Source: an uncultured bacterium
Lineage (GTDB): Bacteria; Patescibacteriota; Gracilibacteria; Absconditabacterales; Absconditicoccaceae
Direction: 5' to 3'
Length of the DNA: 16,487 nt
Assembly: GCA_937906635.1 (NCBI GenBank)
Contig: CALCYP010000032.1
Location: 1-16,487 of the forward strand
The position numbers were made by a program, and so were the translations under genes. A model generated the notes under the pieces. The model saw only the letters and a program-made list of their open reading frames with translations, was not told the origin of the DNA and did not search any database. Shown one piece after another: positions 1-6,815 of the stretch (position 1 is the stretch's first letter; each line of letters starts with the position of its first letter).

Positions 1-112
1 CCCCTTTATTGAAAGGGGCTGGCCGATAAATCGGCCAGGGGATTTTTAAAAAATTTTTCGTCTCCGACAAGTCGGAGCCACCTCCTACTTTAAAAAGGAG
101 GAAAACAAGTTA
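1..112. repeat. Pair of two-hairpin palindromic elements, tail to tail
   Basis: The forward element has hairpin 1 at 1-18 (CCCCTTT/AAAGGGG), hairpin 2 at 20-37 (TGGCCGA/TCGGCCA) and a GGGGATTTTT tail. An inverted element follows, with hairpin 2 at 62-77 (CTCCGAC/GTCGGAG) and hairpin 1 at 81-101 (CCTCC/GGAGG). The same architecture recurs near 5123, 12919, 13036, 14200 and, in a variant form, 15860. No coding content is seen. The stems could act as terminators for whatever lies left of the window. Confidence 0.75.
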
Positions 113-160
113 TCAACAATTATCAAATTATTAATTTTTAATTATTAATTCTTAATTACA

Positions 161-988
161 ATGAGACAGTACTTAGATCTTTTACAGACAATCTTGGACA
201 AAGGTGTGAAAAAATGAGATCGTACAGGGACTGGGACAATCAGTTATTTTGGATACCAAATGAGATTTAATTTAGCTGAATGATTCCCACTGCTAACAAC
301 GAAGAAAATGCATTTGAAATCAATCATTTACGAATTATTGTGGTTTTTAAATTGAGATACTAATGTAAAGTATTTACAAGATCATGGAGTCAGAATTCGG
401 AATGAACGAGCTGATGAAAATTGAAATCTTTGACCAGTTTATGGTGCCCAATGGCGTAACTGGAATAATGAAGGTATCGACCAGATTTCACAAGTAGTAA
501 AAAGTATCAAAGAAAATCCAAATAGTCGTCGCCACATTGTCTCAGCATGGAATCCAAGCGTCTTACCTGATGAACATGAGAAAAATTTTGCTACAAATGT
601 AGCCAATGGTAAAGCTGCACTTCCACCTTGTCATGCAATGTTTCAATTTTATGTGGCTGATGGTAAGTTATCCTGTCAACTATACCAACGTAGTGCCGAT
701 TCTTTTTTGGGAGTGCCTTTTAATATTGCTTCGTATGCTCTACTTACAATGATGATGGCTCAAGTCTGTGATTTACAACTTGGTGAATTTGTCCACACTT
801 TATGAGATGCCCATATTTATTTGAATCATTTAGATCAAATACACGAGCAACTTTCTCGTACACCATATCACTTACCAACGATAAAAATAAATCCAAATGT
901 AAAATCAATTTTTGATTTCCAATATGAAGATTTCACTTTGGAAAATTACGAATGCCATCCAGCAATAAAATGAGAAATATCAGTTTAA
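161..988 (+). CDS. thyA: Thymidylate synthase
   Basis: Methylates dUMP to dTMP with 5,10-methylene-THF as methyl donor and reductant, producing DHF; cytoplasmic. The 275-aa reading needs six in-frame TGA codons read as Gly (code 25). Family landmarks in order are: the N-terminal KGDRTGTG phosphate loop; LWFLNGDTN; the RRHIVSAWNP arginine pair; the PPCH active site with nucleophile Cys157; QRSADSFLGVPFNIASYALL (TGA is not needed there); and HTLGDAHIYLNH. Length is close to the usual 264-280 aa. The ATG lies after an AT-only stretch with no Shine-Dalgarno. folA follows 98 bp downstream on the same strand, consistent with regeneration of THF from the DHF that ThyA releases. Ends in TAA. Confidence 0.97.
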
Positions 989-990
989 AA

Positions 991-1060
991 GTCTGCTGTC
1001 TCCAGTCTACAGTCAACAGATCATAAATATATAAAACTGATGACCGTCGACTGTAGACTA
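991..1060. repeat. Imperfect inverted repeat between thyA and folA
   Basis: Perfect 11-bp arms AGTCTACAGTC (1004-1014) and GACTGTAGACT (1049-1059) flank an AT-rich spacer. Short GTCT/CTGT words repeat on the left arm. It could form a hairpin in the thyA-folA transcript. No U-tract follows directly, though an A/T-rich run starts at 1060. It resembles the TAGC-rich repeat at 15157-15246 in style but not in sequence. Confidence 0.6.
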
Positions 1061-1086
1061 AAAATTTTTATTTTATAAAATTTTTC

Positions 1087-1584
1087 ATGTGAATATCGAT
1101 AATCGTTGCTATAGATGAAAATAATGGAATTTGAGCAAAGAATCAACTACTCTGCCATCTTTGAGATGATTTAAAATATTTCAAAAAAGTGACAGATTGA
1201 CACACGGTGATAATGTGAAGAAACACATTTTTGTCACTACCAAATGGAGCTTTGCCAAATCGTAAAAATATAGTTTTGAGTCAATCAAATGATCAATTTG
1301 AAAACTGTATAAATTGCTGATCTATGAATGAGTGTTTAGATTTAGAAGAATTAAAAAATTGAGGAGAGGTTTTTGTAATTTGATGAGCATCGATATACAA
1401 GGCTTTTTTTGATATTGCAGACAAACTTTATATCACTCGCATTCACCATATTTTTGGAAATGCTGATGTATTTTTCCCAGAAATCAGAGAGGATAAACGG
1501 AGAAAAATATCTGAATCAAAAGTTTTTGAACAGAATGAAAATAATGAATATCCATTTACTTTTGAAATTTATGAAAAGAAATAA
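1087..1584 (+). CDS. folA: Dihydrofolate reductase
   Basis: NADPH-dependent reduction of DHF to THF, closing the cycle with the ThyA just upstream. The 165-aa reading uses several TGA=Gly codons, including Gly2 and the glycines of the FVIGGASIYKAF cofactor loop. Landmarks are the N-terminal strand SIIVAIDENNGIGAKNQ, the acidic substrate residue Asp28 (E. coli Asp27) in DDLKYFKK, TVIMGRNTF, NRKNIVLS and the C-terminal ADKLYITRI strand. Odd point: the usual LPW that precedes the catalytic helix is replaced by L-L-C (residues 21-23), so the conserved Trp is Cys23. Length is typical. No Shine-Dalgarno; a TATAAA-like box sits just upstream of the ATG. Ends in TAA. Confidence 0.95.
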
Positions 1585-1593
1585 ATTTTTATT

Positions 1594-1622
1594 AAAAAAA
1601 GCCTGACTTCAATTATCAGGCT
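1594..1622 (-). terminator. Rho-independent terminator containing the UGA of the minus-strand gene
   Basis: Perfect 7-bp stem AGCCTGA (1600-1606)/TCAGGCT (1616-1622). Read on the minus strand, it is followed by a run of seven T. The 9-nt loop contains the TGA (1609-1611) that ends the 104-codon ORF. There is no T-run on the plus side, so it serves minus-strand transcription. Confidence 0.85.
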
Positions 1623-1923
1623 GTCCGGATACTCCATATTTGCCGCTATCCAAGAGAAGTGGTGGTCTTACATCAAGTAAAACTGACCTCTCTTTCTCTT
1701 CTTGTCCTTTCCTATACAAAAAGGCATAGCCAAATGCGATAGACAAGCAAATTTCTGCATTATCGACATCACAGATTTTGAGCACAACCTTGGACTCGTG
1801 TTGTCCTTTGATAAGCTCAGAAAATGGAAACTTTCGATTAACTCCTAAATCAATGATTAATGTCTGCGAATCCGGTGTGATAGCATAAAATGGAGGCATG
1901 GGATTGTTTTTTTCGTTTTTCAT
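1609..1923 (-). CDS. Unknown 104-aa protein, apparently standard-code with UGA stop
   Basis: I do not recognise the family. It is a soluble-looking protein without membrane segments. It opens with a K/N-rich stretch, then MPPFYAITPDSQ, and has a conserved-looking LLLDSGKYG near the C-terminus. All of its glycines (about eight) are GGN and there is no internal TGA, unlike neighbours that use TGA for a large share of glycines. Its first stop is TGA, located in the loop of a terminator hairpin. If TGA were glycine the frame would run antisense through folA to a TAA at 1351 (190 aa), well past the terminator. I therefore prefer the short reading. It is divergent from the GtrA-like gene at 2052, which shows the same peculiarity. 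Likely a recent acquisition from a standard-code donor (inference). Confidence 0.6.
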   Translation of the reverse strand: MKNEKNNPMPPFYAITPDSQTLIIDLGVNRKFPFSELIKGQHESKVVLKICDVDNAEICLSIAFGYAFLYRKGQEEKERSVLLDVRPPLLLDSGKYGVSGQPDN

Positions 1924-2051
1924 TTTTTTATTTTTGTTTTGTGGTTTTAGACATATTATTGTATATACACTTATTGGTTAAAAAATCAACAGAAAAACTT
2001 GACTTTTAATTTTTTTATCGTAAACTTAGATATACATAAAACAAAAAATTT
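1924..2051. promoter_or_regulatory. Divergent promoter region of the standard-code pair
   Basis: A 128-bp AT-rich spacer separates the two divergent genes. On the minus strand, TTGATT lies about 18 nt from TATACA (around 1955-1990). On the plus strand, TTGACT near 2000 precedes TAGATATACAT, but with a long spacing of about 22 nt. No clear Shine-Dalgarno precedes either ATG. The assignments are by eye. Confidence 0.4.
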
Positions 2052-2474
2052 ATGGAGAAACTTAAAAATCTTGTTAAAGAGAATATTTTGTTTTTTATGT
2101 ACTCTGCTGTCGGTACTTTAGCAGACATCGGAGCTTTGAATATACTTTCTATGATCATGGATGAAAGCATCGCTAATATCATTTCTTATGCTATTGGAGT
2201 CATGATTTCATTCTTTCTGTGCAGGAAGTTTGTATTCAAAGTAAAAGACAAATTATTACAACGAACCTTATCGACTATCGGTGTGCATTTTGCTGGTTTA
2301 ATTGTTCAAGAATTATTATTGAGTACTTTGCTCAAGATGAGTTGGGACTTAAATATGGCAAAATTAGCTACTGTGGCCGAAAATGGTATTCTAATGTACT
2401 TTCTGAATAAATATGTAGTATTTAGAAAGTATAAGCCAATTAAAAGAAAAACTAAAAAAGTATCCGGAATTTGA
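2052..2474 (+). CDS. GtrA-like small membrane protein, UGA stop
   Basis: A 140-aa protein of the GtrA/DPMS flippase-like family (PF04138 type). It has four predicted membrane helices (about 12-32, 40-57, 74-96 and 104-122), with the family signatures YSAVGTLADIGALN, FFLCRKFVF after helix 2 and FLNKYVVFRK after helix 4. Family members are linked to moving lipid-linked sugars across the membrane for cell-surface polysaccharide. The seven glycines are all GGN and the terminal codon is TGA (2472-2474), inside the loop of the terminator. Read as code 25 it would gain 41 residues up to a TAA at 2595-2597, antisense to the next gene and through the terminator; a normal family length argues against that. 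A code-25 paralogue lies at 3269-3748. Confidence 0.85.
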   Translation: MEKLKNLVKENILFFMYSAVGTLADIGALNILSMIMDESIANIISYAIGVMISFFLCRKFVFKVKDKLLQRTLSTIGVHFAGLIVQELLLSTLLKMSWDLNMAKLATVAENGILMYFLNKYVVFRKYKPIKRKTKKVSGI

Positions 2475-2506
2475 GTTTTCTCGAATGCTATCTACGGATA
2501 CTTTTT
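2455..2506. terminator. Bidirectional terminator between convergent genes
   Basis: The 12-bp stem (2455-2466 AAAAAGTATCCG with 2495-2506) has a 28-nt loop. The loop itself can fold (ATT-GAG/CTC-AAT), and both outer flanks supply U-runs. It serves the plus GtrA gene, whose TGA lies in the loop, and the minus operon ending at 2528. Confidence 0.8.
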
Positions 2507-2527
2507 CATTTGTAATGAGTGCAAAAA

Positions 2528-2731
2528 TTATATCGAAAGATCTTTTTTCATTTGTTTGATTCCATCTTCCAGAAATCATGTGACTTTGCCTATATAATCA
2601 GTTTTTGTCTCATAAACTCATCATTTTGGAGATTCTACTGAATTTGATTTTTTCTCTTTTTTTGGATAATCGTCCTCTTTGAAAGGTCGTCACGACATCA
2701 TAAACTTTAATAGCAATGTAGAGAATTTCAT
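2528..2731 (-). CDS. Small hydrophilic protein of unknown function
   Basis: With TGA=Gly this reads as 67 aa from ATG 2731, or 57 aa from the double ATG at 2701. The upstream part is hydrophobic (KFSTLLLKFMM) and the rest is charged: SGRPFKEDDYPKKEKKSN, then GGVYETKTDYIGKV and FLEDGIKQMKKDLSI. Three TGA glycines fall in the body (S-G-R and G-G-V-Y). No family recognised. It ends in TAA 22 bp before the shared terminator. It is in the same frame as the upstream ORF (stop at 2801) with no other stop between, so it may be the 3' part of one interrupted gene. The start is uncertain because neither ATG has a Shine-Dalgarno. Confidence 0.5.
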
Positions 2732-2800
2732 TAAGTCTATTTTAGGTAAAACAGCAACTATAGATGCAAAAATACAAAATCATTGTAAAATTTCAAGTAA

Positions 2801-3244
2801 TTATTCTGATTTTGAGATGACATTTGTGCGTTTTTTGGAAAGCTCTCACATCTTCGTGAGTGAATTACAAATAATATCCAAGTCATCTATTATAGATTCA
2901 TCTCATCATATATTGAAATATTCAAGTTTAATCCTCTGAAACACCTCTAATAGACTTTCATAGTCCAAATTTAATATATTTTTTACCAAATCTCTTAAAT
3001 CTGGATTTATATTGTCTATTCATTGCAATGCTATATGAATATTTTTGCAACATTCTGCACAAATTTCTCAATAATTTCGTAAATTTTCTCTTCATTTTTC
3101 GTTGTCCTTCAAAGCATCTCCATGAAATTTTTGGCTAAATAGATCAAATATTTCTTTTTCATTTGGAATTATCTGATTTTTTACCAACAAAGGCCAATCT
3201 CTGTCAAATCATTCGATATAATTTTTGTGGTTAGATAGTGCCAT
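2801..3244 (-). CDS. Unknown helical protein, 147 aa
   Basis: Code-25 reading with several TGA glycines (for example IEGFDRDW, EKGRENLRNYGEI, ALQGIDN, NIGGDES, KMGELS). It looks all-helical and acidic, with no signal peptide or membrane helix. A C-A-E-C-C pattern occurs mid-protein (EICAECCKNIHIAL), but there is no second cysteine pair to make a zinc site. I do not recognise the family. It starts 24 bp after the stop of the GtrA paralogue on the same strand, so it is probably co-transcribed. It ends in TAA, after which the frame stays open into the downstream small ORF. Confidence 0.6.
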
Positions 3245-3268
3245 GATTCTTTTATTAATAAAGCAAAA

Positions 3269-3748
3269 TTATTCGGTAGTAGATATCGTATTTTTGTTTG
3301 GTTCAAATATTTTGGAAAAATTTCCAAATGTAATCAATCTATTTGCCATATATAATGGTATAGCCATGATAATTATTTGAAGGAATTTGGATACGATTAC
3401 AGAATATCACAAAACTTGTATAAATAAGTATACCAATAATGTAGAAGAAACTAGACCCACCACAGATATCATGAGATATATAGCAAATCTTATTTTTATA
3501 AAATCTTGCTTTTCAAAATTTTTTCTAATATTTAGAGTAAATGATGTGACCAATCAAAACAAAAAACCTATTATATTTGCCACAACTACACCAAATCAAC
3601 ATTTTGATAAAAGGAAAAAAATTCCGCATTCCACAAAACCTCCGAGAGAAGATAATATAAGATATGTAAATGCATGCTTTATCTCTTTTTTGAGAATGTG
3701 TTTATTTTTTAATAATTTTAGCTTATTTTTCCTATATATATCTGCCAT
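3269..3748 (-). CDS. GtrA-like membrane protein, code-25 paralogue
   Basis: A 159-aa GtrA-family protein with a basic N-terminus (residues 1-25) and four membrane helices (about 26-46, 52-72, 86-108 and 115-134). Family signatures are FTYLILSSLGGFVECGIFFLL, the SFTLNIRKNFEF-like loop (SFTLNIRKNF) and MANRLITF after helix 4. The presumed role is transfer of a lipid-linked sugar across the cytoplasmic membrane; the substrate is unknown. In contrast to the plus-strand paralogue at 2052, three glycines are TGA (CGFG, FGLV, LGYS) and the stop is TAA. First gene of a minus-strand run with 2801-3244 and 2528-2731. It is divergent from the secreted 3D-domain gene, with a 116-bp AT-rich promoter region between them. 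Confidence 0.85.
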
Positions 3749-3864
3749 ACTTAATTTTCTTGAATTAAACAGATATTTTTTTATACTTTTTTTTGTGCAT
3801 TTTTCAAAGTGAATATGGTTTTTTTAATCTTTTGTGAAAATATATGCTATATAGTTTTAAAAAC

Positions 3865-5070
3865 ATGGTTGAAATAAGTAAAATTTTTGTAATAGTTTTG
3901 GCTATTTTTTTGTTTAGAGGATTGTGATGTTGTTTTGACTTCCAAGCAAATTGCGAAGAAAAAGTTTTTGTGGTGACTGCTTATTACTCTCCCAAATCAT
4001 GACAAGCTTTTTATTACAAAGATACTTTTGAAGCAGAAAAAAAATTAAATTGAGAATGACTTTTTTGAGCTAGTGGGAAATGAGTTTTTAACGGAATGCT
4101 TGCTGCTCCAAGTTCTTATGATTTTGGTGGACTCATCTATTTTCCAGCTTTGTGATGAGTCTGAGAAATTGCAGATAGGTGATGAGCAATAGTCCAAGCA
4201 GGAGAACAATGACAAAGCTACGATCGTATCGATGTGTGGATGTGAACATGAGAATTATGACTCGTAAAGGCATTAGTTTTTTGAAAGCAGACAATTACTT
4301 GATATTATTGTGATGCTACCACTGTAAGGACAAAATGAATAAAGAGTAAAATTTGATTTGATTTAGATTTAATTCCGATACAAAAATATTTTTTTGATTC
4401 AACTCTGTTTATACAAGAATTGAAATACTGAAGGACAGATGTACGAGTATACAAATTACAGGAATATTTGATGAAATTTGGTTATATGGACAAAAAAACT
4501 GGATATTTTTGATGAGAAACAAAAAATGCTCTGTGTAAATATCAAGTAAAAAGATGACTTTCTACTTGGAAATACTGTGGAACTTTTTGAAGCAAGACAA
4601 GATATTTCATGAAAAATGAAGCCAAACTAAGATGATTTTTACCAGATTTCAGCGAAACTACTACAATTGAAGATTTAATTTATTATTCAAAAAACTATAA
4701 ATTTAATGAAGAATTAATAATTAAGGATGAAGAATGATTGAATTCTAATGCTCAAGTAGTATCGCAACCAAAAATAATTAACTATTTCACTGAGCCATAC
4801 AATAATGGGACGCAGAATAGCAAAATTTGAGATTTACAGGATATGTTAAGACATTATTGATTTTATGAATGAGAATTGACTAACACATATGACAAACAAA
4901 CGGTAAATTCTGTACACAATTTTCAAGTCGCTATGTGAATTTTGGATAAAAATGATACAAAAAGTGCAGCCAGATGATGGATGTGACCAAGTACGAGAAA
5001 TAAATTGAATGAAAAGCGAACCGAGTTTCAAGAATTCAAAAGAAATGGAGAATTAAAAATGAAGAATTAA
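3865..5070 (+). CDS. Secreted 3D-domain protein with two peptidoglycan-binding modules
   Basis: 401 aa using many TGA=Gly codons. An N-terminal hydrophobic signal or anchor (about 5-22, FVIVLAIFLF) precedes a Cys-rich stretch. Residues 34-140 form a double-psi-barrel 3D domain, with EIADRGGAI (Asp104) and YDRIDVWMGTG (Asp120, Asp123) giving the Asp triad known from MltA-like and YorM/YuiC-type lytic transglycosylases. Two PG_binding_1-like modules follow: about 184-250 (VYKLQEYLMKFGYMD...GGETKNALCKYQ) and about 320-382 (DLQDMLRHYGFYEGEL...VNSVHNFQ). Likely role is wall remodelling or peptidoglycan cleavage outside the membrane. The extreme C-terminus (from about residue 394) is encoded by an AATTAAAAATGAAGAATTAA-like repeat sequence, so the tail may be repeat-derived. 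Ends in TAA. Confidence 0.85.
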
Positions 5071-5176
5071 ATGTCATTCTGAATGTAATGAGTGAAACGA
5101 ATGAAATGAAAAATCTAAAAATCCCTCGCCCTCAGCTTAGCTGAGCAATCTTCGGGCACTCCCTTTAAAAAGGGAG
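5071..5176. repeat. Composite repeat: TGTCATTCTGA-type block plus inverted two-hairpin element
   Basis: The block from about 5071 starts TGTCATTCTGAATG and carries periodic GAATGAAATGA words, like a dispersed repeat common in environmental bacterial genomes. It runs into a two-hairpin element in inverse orientation, with hairpin 2 at 5131-5145 (CTCAGC/GCTGAG) and hairpin 1 at 5159-5176 (CTCCCTTT/AAAGGGAG). Its reverse complement aligns closely with 12919-12976, including CCGAAG-TTGCTCAGC. Confidence 0.75.
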
Positions 5177-5194
5177 AAATCTTGTTTTAACATT

Positions 5195-5200
5195 TATAAT
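5195..5200 (+). promoter_or_regulatory. Consensus -10 box placing the start at the guaD ATG
   Basis: A perfect TATAAT lies six bases before the ATG at 5207. Transcription would begin at or next to the A of the start codon, implying a leaderless mRNA. No convincing -35 is seen at 16-18 nt. Confidence 0.5.
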
Positions 5201-5206
5201 ATCAAA

Positions 5207-5671
5207 ATGAATGAATTTATGCAAGAAGCAATTAAATTATCTAGGAAAAACATTGATGAACAATGTGGATGACCTTTTTGAGCTGTGATTGTGAAAAATG
5301 GGGAAATAGTTTGAAGATGATATAATCATGTAGTTAAAAACAATGATCCGACCGCACACGGAGAAGTGATGGCTATCCGTGATGCTTGTATGAATCTTTG
5401 AACTTTTGATTTATCTGGATGTGAAATTTATACTTCGTGCGAACCTTGTCCAATGTGCTTGGGTGCTATTTATTGGGCCAGAATCGGGAAAATATACTAT
5501 GGAAACACACAAAAAGAAGCCGATGAAATTGGTTTTGATGATGGAAATTTCTACAAGGAATTAGCTTTACCAATATGAAAAAGATCTGTCCCAGAAGAAC
5601 AGATTATGTTTGATGAAGCTAAAAAAGTTTTTGATGAATGGAAAGAAAAAGTGAAAAATATTAAATACTAA
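5207..5671 (+). CDS. guaD: Guanine deaminase-like zinc nucleoside/base deaminase
   Basis: A 154-aa member of the cytidine/deoxycytidylate deaminase fold. The zinc ligands are His51 with the catalytic Glu53 (AHGEVMAIRDAC) and Cys81/Cys84 (CEPCPMC). The segment GGPFGAVIVKNGEIVGRGYN is typical of the fold. EADEIGFDDGNFYKEL is the C-terminal signature of Bacillus GuaD-type guanine deaminases rather than TadA, so guanine to xanthine is the preferred activity. Odd: HGE replaces the usual HAE. TGA glycines fall at CGGPFGA and GRGY. The last codons overlap by 3-4 bp with the convergent transporter gene's stop. Alternative: a general purine/pyrimidine salvage deaminase. Confidence 0.85.
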
Positions 5672-5931
5672 CTTTTCCTATATTTTAGGATCAAGAATAC
5701 CATTGTGAGAGACAGTAGTGTACTTATTGCATTGAAAATTTGCATTTGCCAAGATCACAGGTATCGACCACCGTAAATTATCCAGCAAAATCATCCTAAT
5801 GCTCGGATTATATACATTATCATTGAGAGTCATTTCACATTTTTTGTCCTAATTGTTTGAATAATCTGTGGTATAGTAGGTACAGCTACAAGTATTCAAG
5901 CAAAAACTCATATAATTTCAAAAATATTCAT
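5668..5931 (-). CDS. SemiSWEET-like sugar transporter (PQ-loop)
   Basis: An 87-aa protein with three membrane helices (about 3-23, 37-56 and 62-83), the unit of the MtN3/SemiSWEET family. Motifs are the helix-1 TIPQ (Pro21-Gln22), the KTKNVKGLS-like loop (RTKNVKGLS), and FCWIIYGGRYLG in helix 2, with Trp in the substrate-pocket region. SemiSWEETs dimerise to form a bidirectional sugar pore; the substrate here is unknown. Five or so glycines are TGA. It starts 24 bp after the CAP-domain gene on the same strand and ends in TAG overlapping the convergent guaD stop. Length agrees with the family (about 85-100 aa). Confidence 0.85.
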
Positions 5932-5955
5932 CTAATATTGATAAAAAATAAAGAG

Positions 5956-6732
5956 TTATTTTACATCTTTTCAATAGTGCGTAGTTAACCAAATGTAAGT
6001 TCAATTTGTAGCTACTCACAGTCATATTTCGTTGTACATGCTACTTACCACTGCTGGACGGTGTGTCCTATCCAAGAATGTCCTATTAAAGCATGTTCTA
6101 AGTGCCTCAATCATTTCATTTGTGCAGTCTGACTTTTTGCAGTTGTAATATCAATAGGCATTACTCTCAGAGAAATACGATACATCAACTCACAAATCAC
6201 TGAACCATGCTCTTATACTCTCGGTATTCCAGTATCAATCACCAGATTTCCTAGCGTGAGTACTTCAAGTTTTTCTCTGTTCGCTGGCAATTTGTTGTGC
6301 TCGAATCAAAGATGTGTAATTCAGAGATTCATTGTATGTATATGGTGATAATCATGCTTGTTCTCTCTCATAATTATGCCAAGCCAACCGTTCATCTTTA
6401 ACCTTATCTCGATCAACATTTGAAATTACTTGATTTTGAGTTTTTATTTGTGATTTTAGTTTATCTACTCTATCTTGGAAACACTCTAACATATAAGAAA
6501 TTATTTCTTTTTGATCTTTATCTTTTAATTTAATTTTGGAAAACGAATTTATTATCTTTTCATATCTGGAAATTTGACTGAAAGCACTTTCATTTTTCCA
6601 CTGTCTATCTACCACCAGCATAACTTTGTCCACCTTCTCTTTGTCGGATTGACTGACATTACTTGCAAAAGAAAGTCATATAATAAATGGTAAAGTCGCA
6701 AAAGATAACCAAATTTTTTTGTAGTTTTTCAT
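5956..6732 (-). CDS. Secreted CAP/SCP-domain protein (YkwD-like)
   Basis: 258 aa. A Sec-type signal (KNYKKIWLSFATLPFIIGLSFAS, cleavage near residue 23-24) is followed by a charged helical linker (about 28-112, coiled-coil-like) and a CAP domain (about 115-255). CAP landmarks are WHNYEREQAGLSPYTYNESL, LIRAQQIASEQ, His159 (STHAR), Glu189 (FSES), His224 (DRTHRPAVV) and the closing IWLTTHYG strand. Four cysteines (199-214 region) may pair outside the cell. The family includes secreted wall-associated proteins; the biochemical role in bacteria is poorly defined. TGA glycines occur throughout and the gene ends in TAA. First gene of a two-gene run with the SemiSWEET-like gene. Confidence 0.88.
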
Positions 6733-6771
6733 CTCAAAAGGACACAGAATAAAATATATTCTCTACATCAT

Positions 6772-6799
6772 ATAATAGAAAAAAATATAATTTTTGCAA
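6772..6799 (-). promoter_or_regulatory. Putative promoter of the CAP-domain gene
   Basis: On the minus strand TTGCAA (6794-6799) is separated by 16 nt from TATTAT (6772-6777), about 40 bp upstream of the CAP-gene ATG. The plus strand also carries TATAAT boxes at 6771 and 6786 that could serve clpC. Read by eye. Confidence 0.45.
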
Positions 6800-6815
6800 G
6801 ATGAGAGGATAAAAA

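Noticed and set aside
1351..1923. 190-aa code-25 extension of the 104-aa minus ORF
   Set aside because: It would cross a strong terminator and lie antisense to folA. The extension is low-complexity and hydrophobic, as expected for antisense AT-rich DNA.
3760..3800. Tiny lysine-rich leader ORF (MHKKKYKKISV) upstream of the GtrA paralogue
   Set aside because: Eleven codons in A-rich DNA with no ribosome site or conservation evidence; likely chance.
3387..3812. 141-aa plus-strand ORF with membrane-like segments
   Set aside because: Shadow of the minus-strand GtrA paralogue, which has family motifs and code-25 glycines.
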